Positions 17,332-26,744 are shown, counted from the stretch's first letter. The stretch is DNA of 64,000 nucleotides from an uncultured Eubacteriales bacterium (GCA_900318145.1 ONJM01000010.1:24252-88251); one strand, 5' to 3'. Program-made: numbers and translations. The notes: generated by a model from the letters alone, not told the origin.

Positions 17332-19286
17332 AGACAGCAAAAGGGATTGAAATCGTATCTCTCCGTACGCCGCTGCATGACCGGATCGCGGAACAGCTGA
17401 GCCGGGATATCCGGAATTACAGGATTCCCGCCGGCGTGCGGAAAAGAACAGGAATCTGCGCGCTTTCGGACGCCGGGGCAGACTGGCTGATTGTTCTCTG
17501 TTCTCCCGGATCACCGGAGGATCCGGATACGCTGGAGGCAATCGCGCGCTTTACAGAAGCAGGGTTGTATCACCGGATTCTGACGGTGCTTGTGGAAGGG
17601 AATCCATCCGAAAGCTTTCCGGAAAGCCTGCTTTTTGAAAAAAAGCCGGACGGTACGGTGGTCAGCCATGAGCCGCTGGCGGCAAACATCGTCGCGAATG
17701 ATGACCGTCAGCGCCTTCGGAAGCTGGAAACGGAGAAGCTGCGGCTGTTTGCGCCGATTCTCGGCGTTTCGTTCGACAGCCTGATGAACCGCAGGCGCAG
17801 GCGGCTGCGCCGGATTGTGCTGACCGCGGCGGCGGTTGTGCTCGCGGCGGCAGGGGCTTTCCTGGGCTATGCCCTCAACCGGATGCAGATCATGGCGAAC
17901 CAGAACGCGACGCTTTCCGCGGTCTACGCCGAAACGGAAGCGGCGCGGGACAAAGCGAGGACGGACCGGGACGAAGCGCGGGAATTCATGGCGCGAAGGG
18001 TCGCCGTACAGGCGGAATCCGTGCTGAAGAGCGGGGACAGCGAGCTGGCACTGCTGCTCTGCCTGGAATACCTGCCGGAAATGCGGCAGATTGCGGAACT
18101 GACGGATGTGCTGGAAGACGCGCTGAACACGCTTTGCGCTGATGGATACGTTCCCGTAACCACCCGGAAGGCCTACCTGCAGTCTGGGAGGCCGATCACG
18201 AAAGGACTCAGGAGCATTCCTGCGGGTATGCCGGAAACTGTGACAATCCGGGTACCGTATCCGGACGGAAAAAGCGGATCGGATGAACTGGCGTACCTGG
18301 AACTGGCGGATACTTACACCCCGGACAATCTGGCGGTATATAAGACCGGTACCCATTACGGATGGAAAGGCGCCTGGATCTGCGAAGCGGACTCGGCGGA
18401 AAGCGGGCGCTTTCTGACAAAACCGGACGGCAGCCTTTACGCCGCGGACGCAGTACGCTTTGCGGGGGAGGGCAGCCTGCTGCTCGCGGAGGCGGAGTGC
18501 CTGTACCGTCTGGATCCGGAAACCGGGAAAGAACTCCCGGTTCAGGAGGGGGAACCGGCGTATTCCTTAATACTTGATTTTCCGGTTGAATATATCTGGC
18601 ACGGGGAAGCCGTTCCCGGAAAAGCGCATGATGTGGGCCGGTTCTGGATTACAGACAGCTTCAAAGACAGGCTGTTCGCGTTAGGCAGGAACGGGTTTTC
18701 GGTTTTTTCCGCCGATCCGGTAAAGCTGCTTTACACGGTATGCGACGAACATACAGCGGAAGCTGAACTCTCGCCGTTTTACAGTTCATACTGGATCGGA
18801 TTCTGCCCGGTGGCCACGCCGGCGGGGGAGCGGTATGTCATTGTCGGTTCAAAGTATGTCTATGACGCGGAGACCGGCGCGCTGCTTTATGAAATCGAGG
18901 ATTACGGGCAGAATCTCGGCGGCCGGATCATGCAGAGTACGGCCGAAGGCTATGTGCCGATTCAGGTCTATGACGTCCTGTATATCTGGGATCTTACCAT
19001 GCGACAGCCTGTAGGGTTTATTCCCGGAGCCTATTACCGGTACACGGTCTGCGGCCCGTACGACGAGGTGACCAACCGCTGCAGCGCGTCGGTGATCGTG
19101 ACGGACAGTGATGAACTGTACGATCTGTCGACAAGTACGGTGGATGGGATGATCTGGGTGCTGAAGGATATGGCGGTGCCTGTTCCGAAAGATCTGGAAG
19201 GAAAAATCGCGCTGGCGCGGGAGCTGCTGGACGGACGAAAGCTGACAGAAGCGGAGCGGTTGAAATACAAGCTTTCCGGTAAATAA
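17328..19286 (+). CDS. Companion membrane protein: degenerate TIR-like domain, TM helix, propeller-like region
   Basis: 652 residues; its ATG overlaps the stop of the first TIR gene (ATGA), so the two are translationally coupled. The N-terminus aligns by eye with the TIR of gene 1: ADWLIVLCSPGSPEDPDTLEA against SDYLIALCSEEYLESRWCMRE, then RILTVLV against RILPVLL. The SRWC motif is gone and Ala71 falls where gene 1 has Glu90, so it is probably not an NADase. The basic run NRRRRRLRR precedes a TM helix (about 163-183), then a coiled coil, the helical block SELALLLCLEYLP, and about 400 residues of beta-rich repeats. The function is unknown; it is perhaps a regulatory partner of gene 1. Confidence 0.7.
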   Translation: MKTAKGIEIVSLRTPLHDRIAEQLSRDIRNYRIPAGVRKRTGICALSDAGADWLIVLCSPGSPEDPDTLEAIARFTEAGLYHRILTVLVEGNPSESFPESLLFEKKPDGTVVSHEPLAANIVANDDRQRLRKLETEKLRLFAPILGVSFDSLMNRRRRRLRRIVLTAAAVVLAAAGAFLGYALNRMQIMANQNATLSAVYAETEAARDKARTDRDEAREFMARRVAVQAESVLKSGDSELALLLCLEYLPEMRQIAELTDVLEDALNTLCADGYVPVTTRKAYLQSGRPITKGLRSIPAGMPETVTIRVPYPDGKSGSDELAYLELADTYTPDNLAVYKTGTHYGWKGAWICEADSAESGRFLTKPDGSLYAADAVRFAGEGSLLLAEAECLYRLDPETGKELPVQEGEPAYSLILDFPVEYIWHGEAVPGKAHDVGRFWITDSFKDRLFALGRNGFSVFSADPVKLLYTVCDEHTAEAELSPFYSSYWIGFCPVATPAGERYVIVGSKYVYDAETGALLYEIEDYGQNLGGRIMQSTAEGYVPIQVYDVLYIWDLTMRQPVGFIPGAYYRYTVCGPYDEVTNRCSASVIVTDSDELYDLSTSTVDGMIWVLKDMAVPVPKDLEGKIALARELLDGRKLTEAERLKYKLSGK

Positions 19287-19303
19287 AGAACAGGCAGAAG
19301 AAA

Positions 19304-19332
19304 GCGCCTTCGCCCGGCGGGGGCGAAGGCGC
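19304..19332. terminator. Terminator between the TIR operon and the anti-sigma-like gene
   Basis: GCGCCTTCGCCC (19304-19315) pairs perfectly over 12 bp with 19321-19332 around a 5-nt loop. On the minus strand it is followed by TTTCTTCTG, so it mainly ends the minus-strand sigma operon. It may also stop plus-strand reads from the TIR genes. Confidence 0.75.
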
Positions 19333-19351
19333 GGGTTCCCGGGAACGGAGA

Positions 19352-20299
19352 TCAGCCTTCTCCGCCCAGGCCGGATTCGTAGACAATCTTTTCAATGACA
19401 CCGGATTCGACATTCACCAGAACGGCGTAGGAGCCATCCTTTTCCGTGCGGGTCTCCGGATTTTGCGTCAGGAAGTACTGCACCTCGAAGCAGGGAACTC
19501 CTTCATGCATGTGGTACCAGGCATTCGGTTCGTCCGCCAGGGGCTGGCAGTAAAGCTCCAGCAGGGCAGCCTGATCCTCCGTCAGTTCATACCGGGCGAT
19601 CACAGCCTCCTTTGCAAGTGTCCGCATCGCTTCTTCAGAAAGCTTCCGGGCTTCCAGCGCGGCGGTCTTTTCTTTTTCCAGGTTTTCAAAATATGCGACT
19701 TTTTCTTCCTGCGTGGATACCGGCTGTTCCCATTCGGCGCCGTGCGCCCGGGCGATGGCAACGGCCTGCGGCAGGAACAGTCCCATATCGCCGGTCGCCG
19801 TGTTGTCCGTGATCATCTGCTTCAGCTGCTCCGCGCCCCATGCTTCCGCCTCATATCCGCCGGCGGTGTCCGCGCCGTCATGGCTCCAGGATATCTCCGC
19901 TTTTCCGTTCTTCACGTCCGCGGTATAGGTCCCCAGCACATACTCCAGATTATCCTTTCCGGTGTAGGTGACCCGGACGGAGCCGTCGCTCTGCTCCGCT
20001 TCCTCCCGGTAGAAGAAGGTCAGCATATCCGGGGTTACGCTGTATTTTTCTGCAATGGCTTTGTCAGCCAGGGCGGACGCGTCCGCTTTCGGGGAGAAAA
20101 TCAGTCCGGCGGCTAGCGCGATGACGGACAGGGAAACGAGAACCATGGCAAATACAAGTCCGAAAGACAGTTTCTTTTTCATAACAGGTGCCTCCTCCTG
20201 GGCGATCCGCTGCATCAGGGCAGGACGGCAGGACGGCAGGCTGTCCAGGGCGGAGAGCCGCCGGTCCATGGAGGCCTTCAGGATTTTCTCATTCTTCAT
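19352..20299 (-). CDS. Single-pass membrane protein, probable anti-sigma partner of the ECF sigma factor
   Basis: 315 residues with a cytosolic N-terminus of about 43 residues (MKNEKILKASMDRRLSALDS), one TM helix (about 45-66) and a large outer domain of about 245 residues with no recognised fold. The gene overlaps the sigma gene by 11 bp, and GGAGGA in the end of the sigma gene serves as its ribosome site. Such coupling is typical of sigma/anti-sigma pairs. I see no zinc-binding HxxxCxxC motif, so it is not a ZAS-type anti-sigma factor. The role is inferred mainly from its position. Confidence 0.6.
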   Translation of the reverse strand: MKNEKILKASMDRRLSALDSLPSCRPALMQRIAQEEAPVMKKKLSFGLVFAMVLVSLSVIALAAGLIFSPKADASALADKAIAEKYSVTPDMLTFFYREEAEQSDGSVRVTYTGKDNLEYVLGTYTADVKNGKAEISWSHDGADTAGGYEAEAWGAEQLKQMITDNTATGDMGLFLPQAVAIARAHGAEWEQPVSTQEEKVAYFENLEKEKTAALEARKLSEEAMRTLAKEAVIARYELTEDQAALLELYCQPLADEPNAWYHMHEGVPCFEVQYFLTQNPETRTEKDGSYAVLVNVESGVIEKIVYESGLGGEG

Positions 20300-20792
20300 C
20301 GTACCATTCCTCCAGTTCGCCTTTCAGCATCGTTTTCGCTTTCTTTAAACGGTAATTGACGGTGGAACGGGGAGCACGGAGCACTTTTGCGATTTCCTCC
20401 AGGTTCATGCCCTGGTACCAGCGCAGCAGCGTTACTTCCTTCAGCCTCGGCGGCAGGGACATCACCGCACGCGTAACGGTGTCATCCCGCTCCTCGAAGG
20501 GTACGGCGCCTTCCGGCAGGCTGTCCGGGGATACGGACCGGTCCGTATTCCGGAACCAGGAGCTCTTCAGCTGATCCTTGCATTGGTTGACGGCGATGCG
20601 CGTCAGCCATGTTTTTTCGTCTGCTTCGCCGCGGAAACGGTCATAGTGTTTCCAGGCCTTAAAGAATGTTTCCTGCACTGCGTCTTCCGCCAGGGCGGCA
20701 TCGCCCAGATAGGCGAAGCAGAGATGAAGGATCGGCTTTTCCCACCGGGCAATCGCGTTTTCCAGCCATTCCCGGCGCGGATCCTGTGCCAT
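20289..20792 (-). CDS. ECF-type RNA polymerase sigma factor
   Basis: 167 residues with only the two ECF domains. Sigma-2 has LAEDAVQETFFKAWKHYDRF and TWLTRIAVNQCKD. Sigma-4 has LPPRLKEVTLLRWYQGMNLEEIA and the recognition helix APRSTVNYRLKKAK. ATG 20792 is preceded by AAAGGAGG; an in-frame GTG at 20813 lies upstream of that ribosome site and is rejected. The downstream membrane protein is the likely anti-sigma factor. A possible self-recognised promoter (20817-20844) lies just upstream. Confidence 0.9.
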   Translation of the reverse strand: MAQDPRREWLENAIARWEKPILHLCFAYLGDAALAEDAVQETFFKAWKHYDRFRGEADEKTWLTRIAVNQCKDQLKSSWFRNTDRSVSPDSLPEGAVPFEERDDTVTRAVMSLPPRLKEVTLLRWYQGMNLEEIAKVLRAPRSTVNYRLKKAKTMLKGELEEWYDEE

Positions 20793-20816
20793 GCGGCTCC
20801 CTCCTTTCGTCACTGA

Positions 20817-20844
20817 TTAGACGAGGCTGCGGATAAAAGTGTCC
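20817..20844 (-). promoter_or_regulatory. Possible ECF-type autoregulatory promoter
   Basis: On the minus strand GGACAC (20844-20839) lies 15 nt before CGTCTAA (20823-20817). A CGTC-type -10 is typical of ECF sigma factors, and such genes often transcribe themselves. The CGTC element is about 25 bp before the start codon. Confidence 0.4.
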
Positions 20845-20962
20845 AAAACCGTGAAAAAGAAAATTATGGATTATCATTTTCCGGAATTCATACTATCCGG
20901 CCGGCTTTTTCCCGTCAATCCCCGGGACTGCGGAAAAAAGCCTTTTCTGTCTCCGGATCCTC

Positions 20963-20971
20963 TGATATAAT
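20963..20971 (+). promoter_or_regulatory. Extended -10 promoter of the glycosidase gene
   Basis: TGATATAAT (20963-20971) is a perfect extended -10. The -35 region (around 20943, TTTTCT) is poor. The gene starts 75 bp further down, with AAAGGAG before ATG 21046. Confidence 0.6.
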
Positions 20972-21045
20972 CACGGCAGAAGGAATGATCCGGAATAAGG
21001 ACAGATCCAAAGTGAATATCGGGAAGACACGAAAGGAGCAGACGG

Positions 21046-23322
21046 ATGGACGTTAAGAAACTGGTTTCCCAAATGACGCTGGAGGAAAAGGCCGGCCTTT
21101 GTTCCGGCGACGATTTCTGGCACACAAAGGCTGTGGAGCGGCTGGGAATTCCCCGGGTAATGGTCAGCGACGGCCCCCACGGACTGCGCAAACAGGACGA
21201 TGCGGCGGATCATCTGGGAATCAACGACAGCATCAAGGCGGTCTGCTTTCCCGCCGCCAGCGCAACGGCGGCGTCCTTTGATCCGGACATGATCCGGGAA
21301 ATGGGGGAAGCCCTGGGTGACAGCTGCCAGCATGAGAAGGTATCCGTCCTGCTGGGGCCGGCGGTCAATATCAAACGGTCACCGCTGTGCGGCCGGAATT
21401 TTGAGTATTTTTCCGAGGATCCGTATCTGGCGGGGAAAATGTGCGCCGCGCTGATCCAGGGCGTGCAGAGCCGGAATATCGGCACCAGTATCAAGCATTT
21501 TGCCCTGAACAACCAGGAACACCGCCGGATGAGCAGTTCTTCCGACTGTGACGAGCGCACCATGCGGGAGATTTATTTCCCGCCGTTCGAAACCGCGGTG
21601 AAGGAAGCGAAGCCCTGGACCTTCATGTGTTCCTACAACAGGATCAACGGCGTATACGCCTCCGAGAATCCATGGCTCCTGACGGACGTGCTGCGGAAGG
21701 AATGGGGCTTTGACGGTTATGTGATGTCCGACTGGGGCGCCGTCAGCAACCGGGTTGCCGGCGTGGCGGCGGGACTGGATCTGGAAATGCCCGCATCCGG
21801 CGGCGTCAATGACCGGAAGATCGTGGAAGCCGTGAAGGCCGGAAAGCTGGATGAGAAACTGGTGGACCTGGCCTGTGAACGGATCCTGGAGATTTCATAC
21901 CGGTATCTGGAAAACGCGAAGCCGGATACACCCTGGGATCAGGAAAAGCAGCACGCCCGGGCGGCGGAGATCGCCGCGGACTGCATGGTGCTGCTGAAGA
22001 ATGACGGGGATCTGCTGCCGCTTTCGAAGGAGGATACGGCAGCCTTCATCGGAGAGTTTGCCGAAAAGCCCCGCTTCCAGGGCGGCGGAAGCTCTCACAT
22101 CAACTGCTTCAGGACCACCAGCGCCGTGGAGGCGGCAAAGGCTGCCGGCCTGAAGGTAACCTACGCGCCCGGTTATTCCGTGGAGAAAGATGAGCTGACG
22201 GATGAACGCCTTGCGGAAGCCGTTGCGGCGGCGAAAAAGGCGAAGGCCGCAGTGGTGTTCGCCGGCCTGCCGGATTCCTACGAGTCCGAAGGATACGACC
22301 GGACGCATATGCGGATGCCGGAATGCCAGAACCGTCTGATTGAAGCGGTGGCGGAAGCCAATCCAAACACGGTGGTGGTGCTGCACAACGGTTCCCCGGT
22401 GGAAATGCCCTGGATCGGCAAAGTCCGCGGTGTGCTGGAAGCTTATCTAGGCGGCCAGGCCGTCGGTGAGGCCGCGGTGCGGGTGCTGTTCGGCGACGTG
22501 AATCCTTCCGGCCACCTGCCGGAATCCTTCCCGGTTCAGCTGGAGGACAACCCCTCCTTTCTGTATTACGGCGGGGAAGGCAACCGGACAGAGTACCGGG
22601 AAGGCGTTTTTGTGGGATACCGGTACTATGACAAAAAGAAGATGAACGTGCTGTTCCCCTTCGGGTTCGGCCTGTCCTATACGACCTTCGCGTTCAGCGG
22701 CCTGAAGCTCAGCGCGGAAAGCATCCGGGATACGGACACCCTCACGGTGACGGCCACCGTGACCAATACCGGGAACCGCGCCGGCAAGGCGGTGGCGCAG
22801 CTGTATGTCGGGGATACGGAAAGCACGCCTATCCGTCCGGTGCGGGAACTGAAGGGATTCCGGAAAGTCTTCCTGCAGCCCGGGGAAAGCCGGGAGGTTT
22901 CCTTTACGCTGGACAAGCGCTCCTTTGCCTACTGGAATACGGAAATTCACGACTGGCACGTGGAGACCGGTGATTTTACCATCGAAGTCGGGGACTCCAG
23001 CCGGAATCTGCCGTTGTGCGCGGCGGTGAAGGTGGAGTCCACCGTGGAACTGCCCCGGCACTATACGCAGGACAGTATCTACCTGGACCTGATGGCGGAT
23101 CCGAAAGCAAAGAAGATCATAACCGGTTTCATGAAGAAGACCATGGAGATCTTCGGCACGGAACAGCGGGAGGAAGATTCCACGGAAGCCGCAAAAGAAG
23201 CAATCACAGAGGAAATGACCATGGCGATGATGAAGTATATGCCGCTGCGCGGCATGCTCAGCTTCGGCGGCGCTGAAAACGCGGAAGAGATGGAGAAACT
23301 CATACAGCAGCTGAACGGGTAA
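21046..23322 (+). CDS. Glycoside hydrolase family 3 protein, cytosolic beta-glucosidase-like
   Basis: 758 residues without a signal peptide, so probably cytosolic. The N-terminal TIM barrel has RVMVSDGPHGLR and the conserved KHFALNNQE, with nucleophile Asp229 in YVMSDWGAV. The second alpha/beta domain (about 310-540) carries GLPDSYESEGYDR, and a fibronectin type III-like domain follows (about 580-670; VTATVTNTGNRAGKAVAQLYVGD, split). A Glu/Met-rich tail of about 80 residues is unusual. Family 3 enzymes remove terminal sugars (beta-glucosides, xylosides, N-acetylhexosamines); the substrate cannot be read from the sequence. Confidence 0.9.
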   Translation: MDVKKLVSQMTLEEKAGLCSGDDFWHTKAVERLGIPRVMVSDGPHGLRKQDDAADHLGINDSIKAVCFPAASATAASFDPDMIREMGEALGDSCQHEKVSVLLGPAVNIKRSPLCGRNFEYFSEDPYLAGKMCAALIQGVQSRNIGTSIKHFALNNQEHRRMSSSSDCDERTMREIYFPPFETAVKEAKPWTFMCSYNRINGVYASENPWLLTDVLRKEWGFDGYVMSDWGAVSNRVAGVAAGLDLEMPASGGVNDRKIVEAVKAGKLDEKLVDLACERILEISYRYLENAKPDTPWDQEKQHARAAEIAADCMVLLKNDGDLLPLSKEDTAAFIGEFAEKPRFQGGGSSHINCFRTTSAVEAAKAAGLKVTYAPGYSVEKDELTDERLAEAVAAAKKAKAAVVFAGLPDSYESEGYDRTHMRMPECQNRLIEAVAEANPNTVVVLHNGSPVEMPWIGKVRGVLEAYLGGQAVGEAAVRVLFGDVNPSGHLPESFPVQLEDNPSFLYYGGEGNRTEYREGVFVGYRYYDKKKMNVLFPFGFGLSYTTFAFSGLKLSAESIRDTDTLTVTATVTNTGNRAGKAVAQLYVGDTESTPIRPVRELKGFRKVFLQPGESREVSFTLDKRSFAYWNTEIHDWHVETGDFTIEVGDSSRNLPLCAAVKVESTVELPRHYTQDSIYLDLMADPKAKKIITGFMKKTMEIFGTEQREEDSTEAAKEAITEEMTMAMMKYMPLRGMLSFGGAENAEEMEKLIQQLNG

Positions 23323-23355
23323 TAAATAATAAACAAGCTTCATCCGGATAAAAGG

Positions 23356-23384
23356 AACTGCCGCTCCGAACAGGGCGGCAGTTT
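23356..23384. terminator. Bidirectional terminator between glycosidase and MATE gene
   Basis: AACTGCCG (23356-23363) pairs with CGGCAGTT (23376-23383) around a 12-nt loop, with short T-runs on both strands. It lies between two convergent genes. Confidence 0.7.
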
Positions 23385-23406
23385 CATCTTGCGAAAGGAA
23401 AGGATT

Positions 23407-24756
23407 TTAAATTTCCCTTGTCAGGTTTTTCACCCACTTGTATTTCCGGAAACGGTACATGACCCAGGGGATTTTTCCGACTTCATCCAGGCAGGTGCAG
23501 GCGTATACCGCGAGTACGGGCCAGTGAAACACAAATGCGCCGAGCAGCGCCAGCGGGATGGCGACGCCCCACATGCAGACCGCCAGGGAATACATATCGA
23601 ACACCGTATCCCCGCCGCCGTCCAGCACGCCGTTGATCGTGACGGTGTTGACGCTGCGGCCGATCATATAGACCGCCATGATGATCATCATACCGGTCAG
23701 GTGGCGCTGGGCTTCCGGGCTCAGGATCACCATCCGGACCACCAGGGGTGTAAGGGCCAGCACCACGGCGGTGGAAGCGAAGCCGATAATATAGGAAATG
23801 TTTTTCAGCCTGATTCCGTAGGCTTTTCCCTTTTCCAGCCTTCCGGCACCCAGTTCGTTGCCGACCATGATTCCTGCCGCGCTGCCCACGCCGTTGCAGA
23901 CGCAGCAGATCAGGTCCCGCACGACGGCAGCCACGGAGTTGGCCGCGGCTGCGTCTGTTCCCATATGGCCCATGATCGCGGTGTAGGATGTGAATCCGAC
24001 GCCCCAGAACAATCCGCCGCCCAGCAGGGGAAGGCATTGCTTCCGGAAATCCTTCGCCAGTTCCTTCTGCCGTTCGAAAAACCGGTTCCATGCCGGCCGC
24101 ACATAGCTTTCTCCCCGGGAAACCCAGAGGCAGAGAACGAGCTCAATGGCCCGGGAAAGCGTGGTCGCCAGGGCCGCACCCCGCGCCTCCATCCGCGGCG
24201 CGCCCAGCAGGCCGAAAATAAAAATACTGTTCAGCAGGATGTTCAGGACCACGGCGCTGCTGGAAATCCAGGCGCAGGGCCCCACATGATCCGTGACCTT
24301 CATGGAGGTCAGGTAGCATTCGCAGATCCCTGTGATCAGATAGGAAAAACCGGCAATACGCAGATAGCTGCCGCCGATTTCGATGATCGGATCATCGTGG
24401 GAGAAAAGGCGCATCAGCGTTTCCGGCATGATTTCGCAGGCGGCGAAAAAAAGCAGCGAGATCAGTCCGTTCCACCGGAGCATGAGATTGAAAAGCCTCC
24501 GCAGCGTTGCCCTGTCTCCCTTGCCGAAGTATTGGGCGCCGAGGATGGCCCCCGCGGCGGTGACGGACATGAGGAACATGTTCTGCACAAACTGGATCTG
24601 GGTGGCCAGCGAAACCGCAGTCATCTGGTTCTGCGTCACCTGCCCCAGCATCAGGGCGTCCGCCGCCGCAACCGCCGCCAGCATCAGACTCTGGAAGGCG
24701 ATAGGCAGCGTCAGCTTTTTCAGCTTGCCGTTGAATTCTTTTTTGTCAATTTCCAT
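23407..24756 (-). CDS. MATE family multidrug/toxin exporter
   Basis: 449 residues with about 12 hydrophobic segments in two halves. The first half starts LTLPIAFQSLMLAAVAAADALMLG (given here as one motif in two parts around PIA and ADA), the usual MATE entry. It would expel cationic compounds using a Na+ or H+ gradient. ATG 24756 follows AGAGGTCACC; a longer frame to 24801 has no ribosome site. The neighbour on the other strand is an acyltransferase-like gene, and the substrate is unknown. Confidence 0.88.
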   Translation of the reverse strand: MEIDKKEFNGKLKKLTLPIAFQSLMLAAVAAADALMLGQVTQNQMTAVSLATQIQFVQNMFLMSVTAAGAILGAQYFGKGDRATLRRLFNLMLRWNGLISLLFFAACEIMPETLMRLFSHDDPIIEIGGSYLRIAGFSYLITGICECYLTSMKVTDHVGPCAWISSSAVVLNILLNSIFIFGLLGAPRMEARGAALATTLSRAIELVLCLWVSRGESYVRPAWNRFFERQKELAKDFRKQCLPLLGGGLFWGVGFTSYTAIMGHMGTDAAAANSVAAVVRDLICCVCNGVGSAAGIMVGNELGAGRLEKGKAYGIRLKNISYIIGFASTAVVLALTPLVVRMVILSPEAQRHLTGMMIIMAVYMIGRSVNTVTINGVLDGGGDTVFDMYSLAVCMWGVAIPLALLGAFVFHWPVLAVYACTCLDEVGKIPWVMYRFRKYKWVKNLTREI

Positions 24757-24910
24757 GGTGACCTCTTTATTTACGATGCCGTACCCCTGTGCGCGAAGCA
24801 AAGGATCCGATTGCCGACGCGGCTATTATATGGTTACCGTTTCGGGCAAGTCAAGAGAAAACGGCGCCGGAAAAGCACGGTAAAAAGGACTTTTACGGTA
24901 CAGGAACGTT

Positions 24911-24919
24911 TGCTATAAT
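24911..24919 (+). promoter_or_regulatory. Extended -10 promoter of the acyltransferase-like operon
   Basis: TGCTATAAT (24911-24919) is a perfect extended -10, about 58 bp before ATG 24978. The -35 (TTTTAC, 17 bp upstream) is weak. Confidence 0.6.
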
Positions 24920-24977
24920 AACAGGGCACAGAGCAAAATCAGAAAACCGGCGCGGAATTCGGGAGGAGATACTGTTA

Positions 24978-26717
24978 ATGGACTGGATGTACCTGTTCTA
25001 TTTTTTTCTGGCCACGCTGATTTTTTTCGGGGCGAAAAGTACCGGCCGGGGGAACTGGAACGAAGAGTATACTTCGCTGAAGCAGACAAAGATTCTGCAG
25101 GGCATCACGGCTTTGGGGATTGCGCTGCACCATATGGCGCAGAAAACCTGCGCGCCCTGGCATCCGCGGATTTATATGGTTCACGGTCTGGATCCCTTTA
25201 TTCCCATGGGATATATGCTGGTGTCCGTGTTCCTGTTCTGCAGCGGGCTGGGCCTGTACAAGAGCTGGAAAATCAAACCGGGTTACCTGAAAGGTTTTTT
25301 CCGCAGGCGGATCCTGCCGATCATCATCGCTTTTTACCTGTCCGAGATCATCTATACCGCTGTCCGTCTGGCGATGGGGGAGAAGATGGACACGGTGACG
25401 GTGCTCTGGTACCTTTCCGGACTGCATATGGCGAATTTCAACGCCTGGTATGCGATCGTCATTCCGTTTTTCTACCTTGTGTTCTGGGCGGCCTTCCGGT
25501 TCTGCCGGCGGGAATGGCTTGCCATTTCCCTGGTCATCCTCTTTGTGCTGGGCTATACGGCCCTCGGCGCCGCCATTGACCACCAGAACGACTGGTGGAT
25601 GCGGGGGGAATGGTGGTATAACAGCGCGATGCTCTTCCCGCTGGGGATGATATTCGGAAAGCATGAAGCAAAAATCACAAAAGTGCTGAAAAAAGGATAC
25701 TGGTTCTGGCTGATCCTTTTCTTCGCGGGATTCTTCCTGCTGTACCAGCAGTCGGAATGGCTGATCGGCCGCCGCCTGGGATACTATGTCTACGGGCCGG
25801 ACAAAGTGGTCAGACGCATGCTGAGCGCGGGAACCCAGTGGGTTGTGGGATTCTTCTATACAGGCTTCTGGTTCCTGATGATGATGAAGATCCGGCTGGG
25901 CAACAGGGTCACCGCCTGGCTCGGCGCCGTGACGCTGGATTTCTATCTGATGCACGGCATTTTTGTGGAACTGTTCGGATACAATTTCCTGGACATAGCA
26001 AAGAGTATTTACTATATAAAGAATGTTCCGCTCTATATTGCCGCGGTGCTGGCGGCCTCCGTCCCGTCGACGCTCCTGTTCCGGTGGATCCGGATTAAGG
26101 TGACGGAATGGACGCAGAAAAAGGAACGTCCGGAGGGCGAGCCCTCCGGGAAAAAAGAATCTCTGCGTGCCCGGCTGCGTCGGCGGAAGAAGGAAAGGGC
26201 TCTGAGAGAACGGGGCAGGGTCCGCAGCTATCTGGTACCGGCGGTGACTGTGCTGTTTCTGCTGGGCTTCTACTTTGCACTGGCGTCAGGCCGGAATAAG
26301 GATGAGCATGTTTTTGTGATGAATCGCCTGGAAATCCGGGTTCCTGTTTATTTTTCAAGGGAGCGGGCGGACGAAAGAAATGCGCTGTTTAAATGTACCG
26401 GAGAAGGGAAAAAAGCTTCTTATCTGATTGCGGATGAAAGAATTCCGGATGCGTCGGAACGGGAGCAGGGATCGCTGGAAAGCCTGGAAAGCTGTGAATG
26501 GCTGACGGAGCAGGAGGCGTACACAAATCCCCAGGGTGTCCGGATGATCCGTGGAATTGTCATAACGAACGGCATCCGGGAACGGCGGTACTATATTGAA
26601 TGTGAAAACAGCCATCTGATGGTGATCCGTATGTCGGAAGACGACCGGTATTACAATGTGCAGGACTGTGAAGAGGCAATGCGGCAGACGGCGGACAGCA
26701 TCCGGCCGGCAAAATAA
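24978..26717 (+). CDS. Acyltransferase-3-like membrane protein with an extra C-terminal exported domain
   Basis: 579 residues. Residues 1-380 hold about ten TM helices and resemble acyltransferase family 3, including an early LHHMAQK His motif (about residues 50-56) and a late DFYLMHGIF. Such proteins acylate sugars or wall components. After a basic cytosolic stretch (RLRRRKKERALRERGR) comes one more TM helix (about 420-438) and an outer domain of about 140 residues with no recognised fold. ATG 24978 has GGGAGGAG upstream. The in-frame extension to 24789 runs through the promoter and is rejected. Confidence 0.75.
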   Translation: MDWMYLFYFFLATLIFFGAKSTGRGNWNEEYTSLKQTKILQGITALGIALHHMAQKTCAPWHPRIYMVHGLDPFIPMGYMLVSVFLFCSGLGLYKSWKIKPGYLKGFFRRRILPIIIAFYLSEIIYTAVRLAMGEKMDTVTVLWYLSGLHMANFNAWYAIVIPFFYLVFWAAFRFCRREWLAISLVILFVLGYTALGAAIDHQNDWWMRGEWWYNSAMLFPLGMIFGKHEAKITKVLKKGYWFWLILFFAGFFLLYQQSEWLIGRRLGYYVYGPDKVVRRMLSAGTQWVVGFFYTGFWFLMMMKIRLGNRVTAWLGAVTLDFYLMHGIFVELFGYNFLDIAKSIYYIKNVPLYIAAVLAASVPSTLLFRWIRIKVTEWTQKKERPEGEPSGKKESLRARLRRRKKERALRERGRVRSYLVPAVTVLFLLGFYFALASGRNKDEHVFVMNRLEIRVPVYFSRERADERNALFKCTGEGKKASYLIADERIPDASEREQGSLESLESCEWLTEQEAYTNPQGVRMIRGIVITNGIRERRYYIECENSHLMVIRMSEDDRYYNVQDCEEAMRQTADSIRPAK

Positions 26718-26744
26718 TTCATCAGGATCCGGGAGGGAAAGAAA

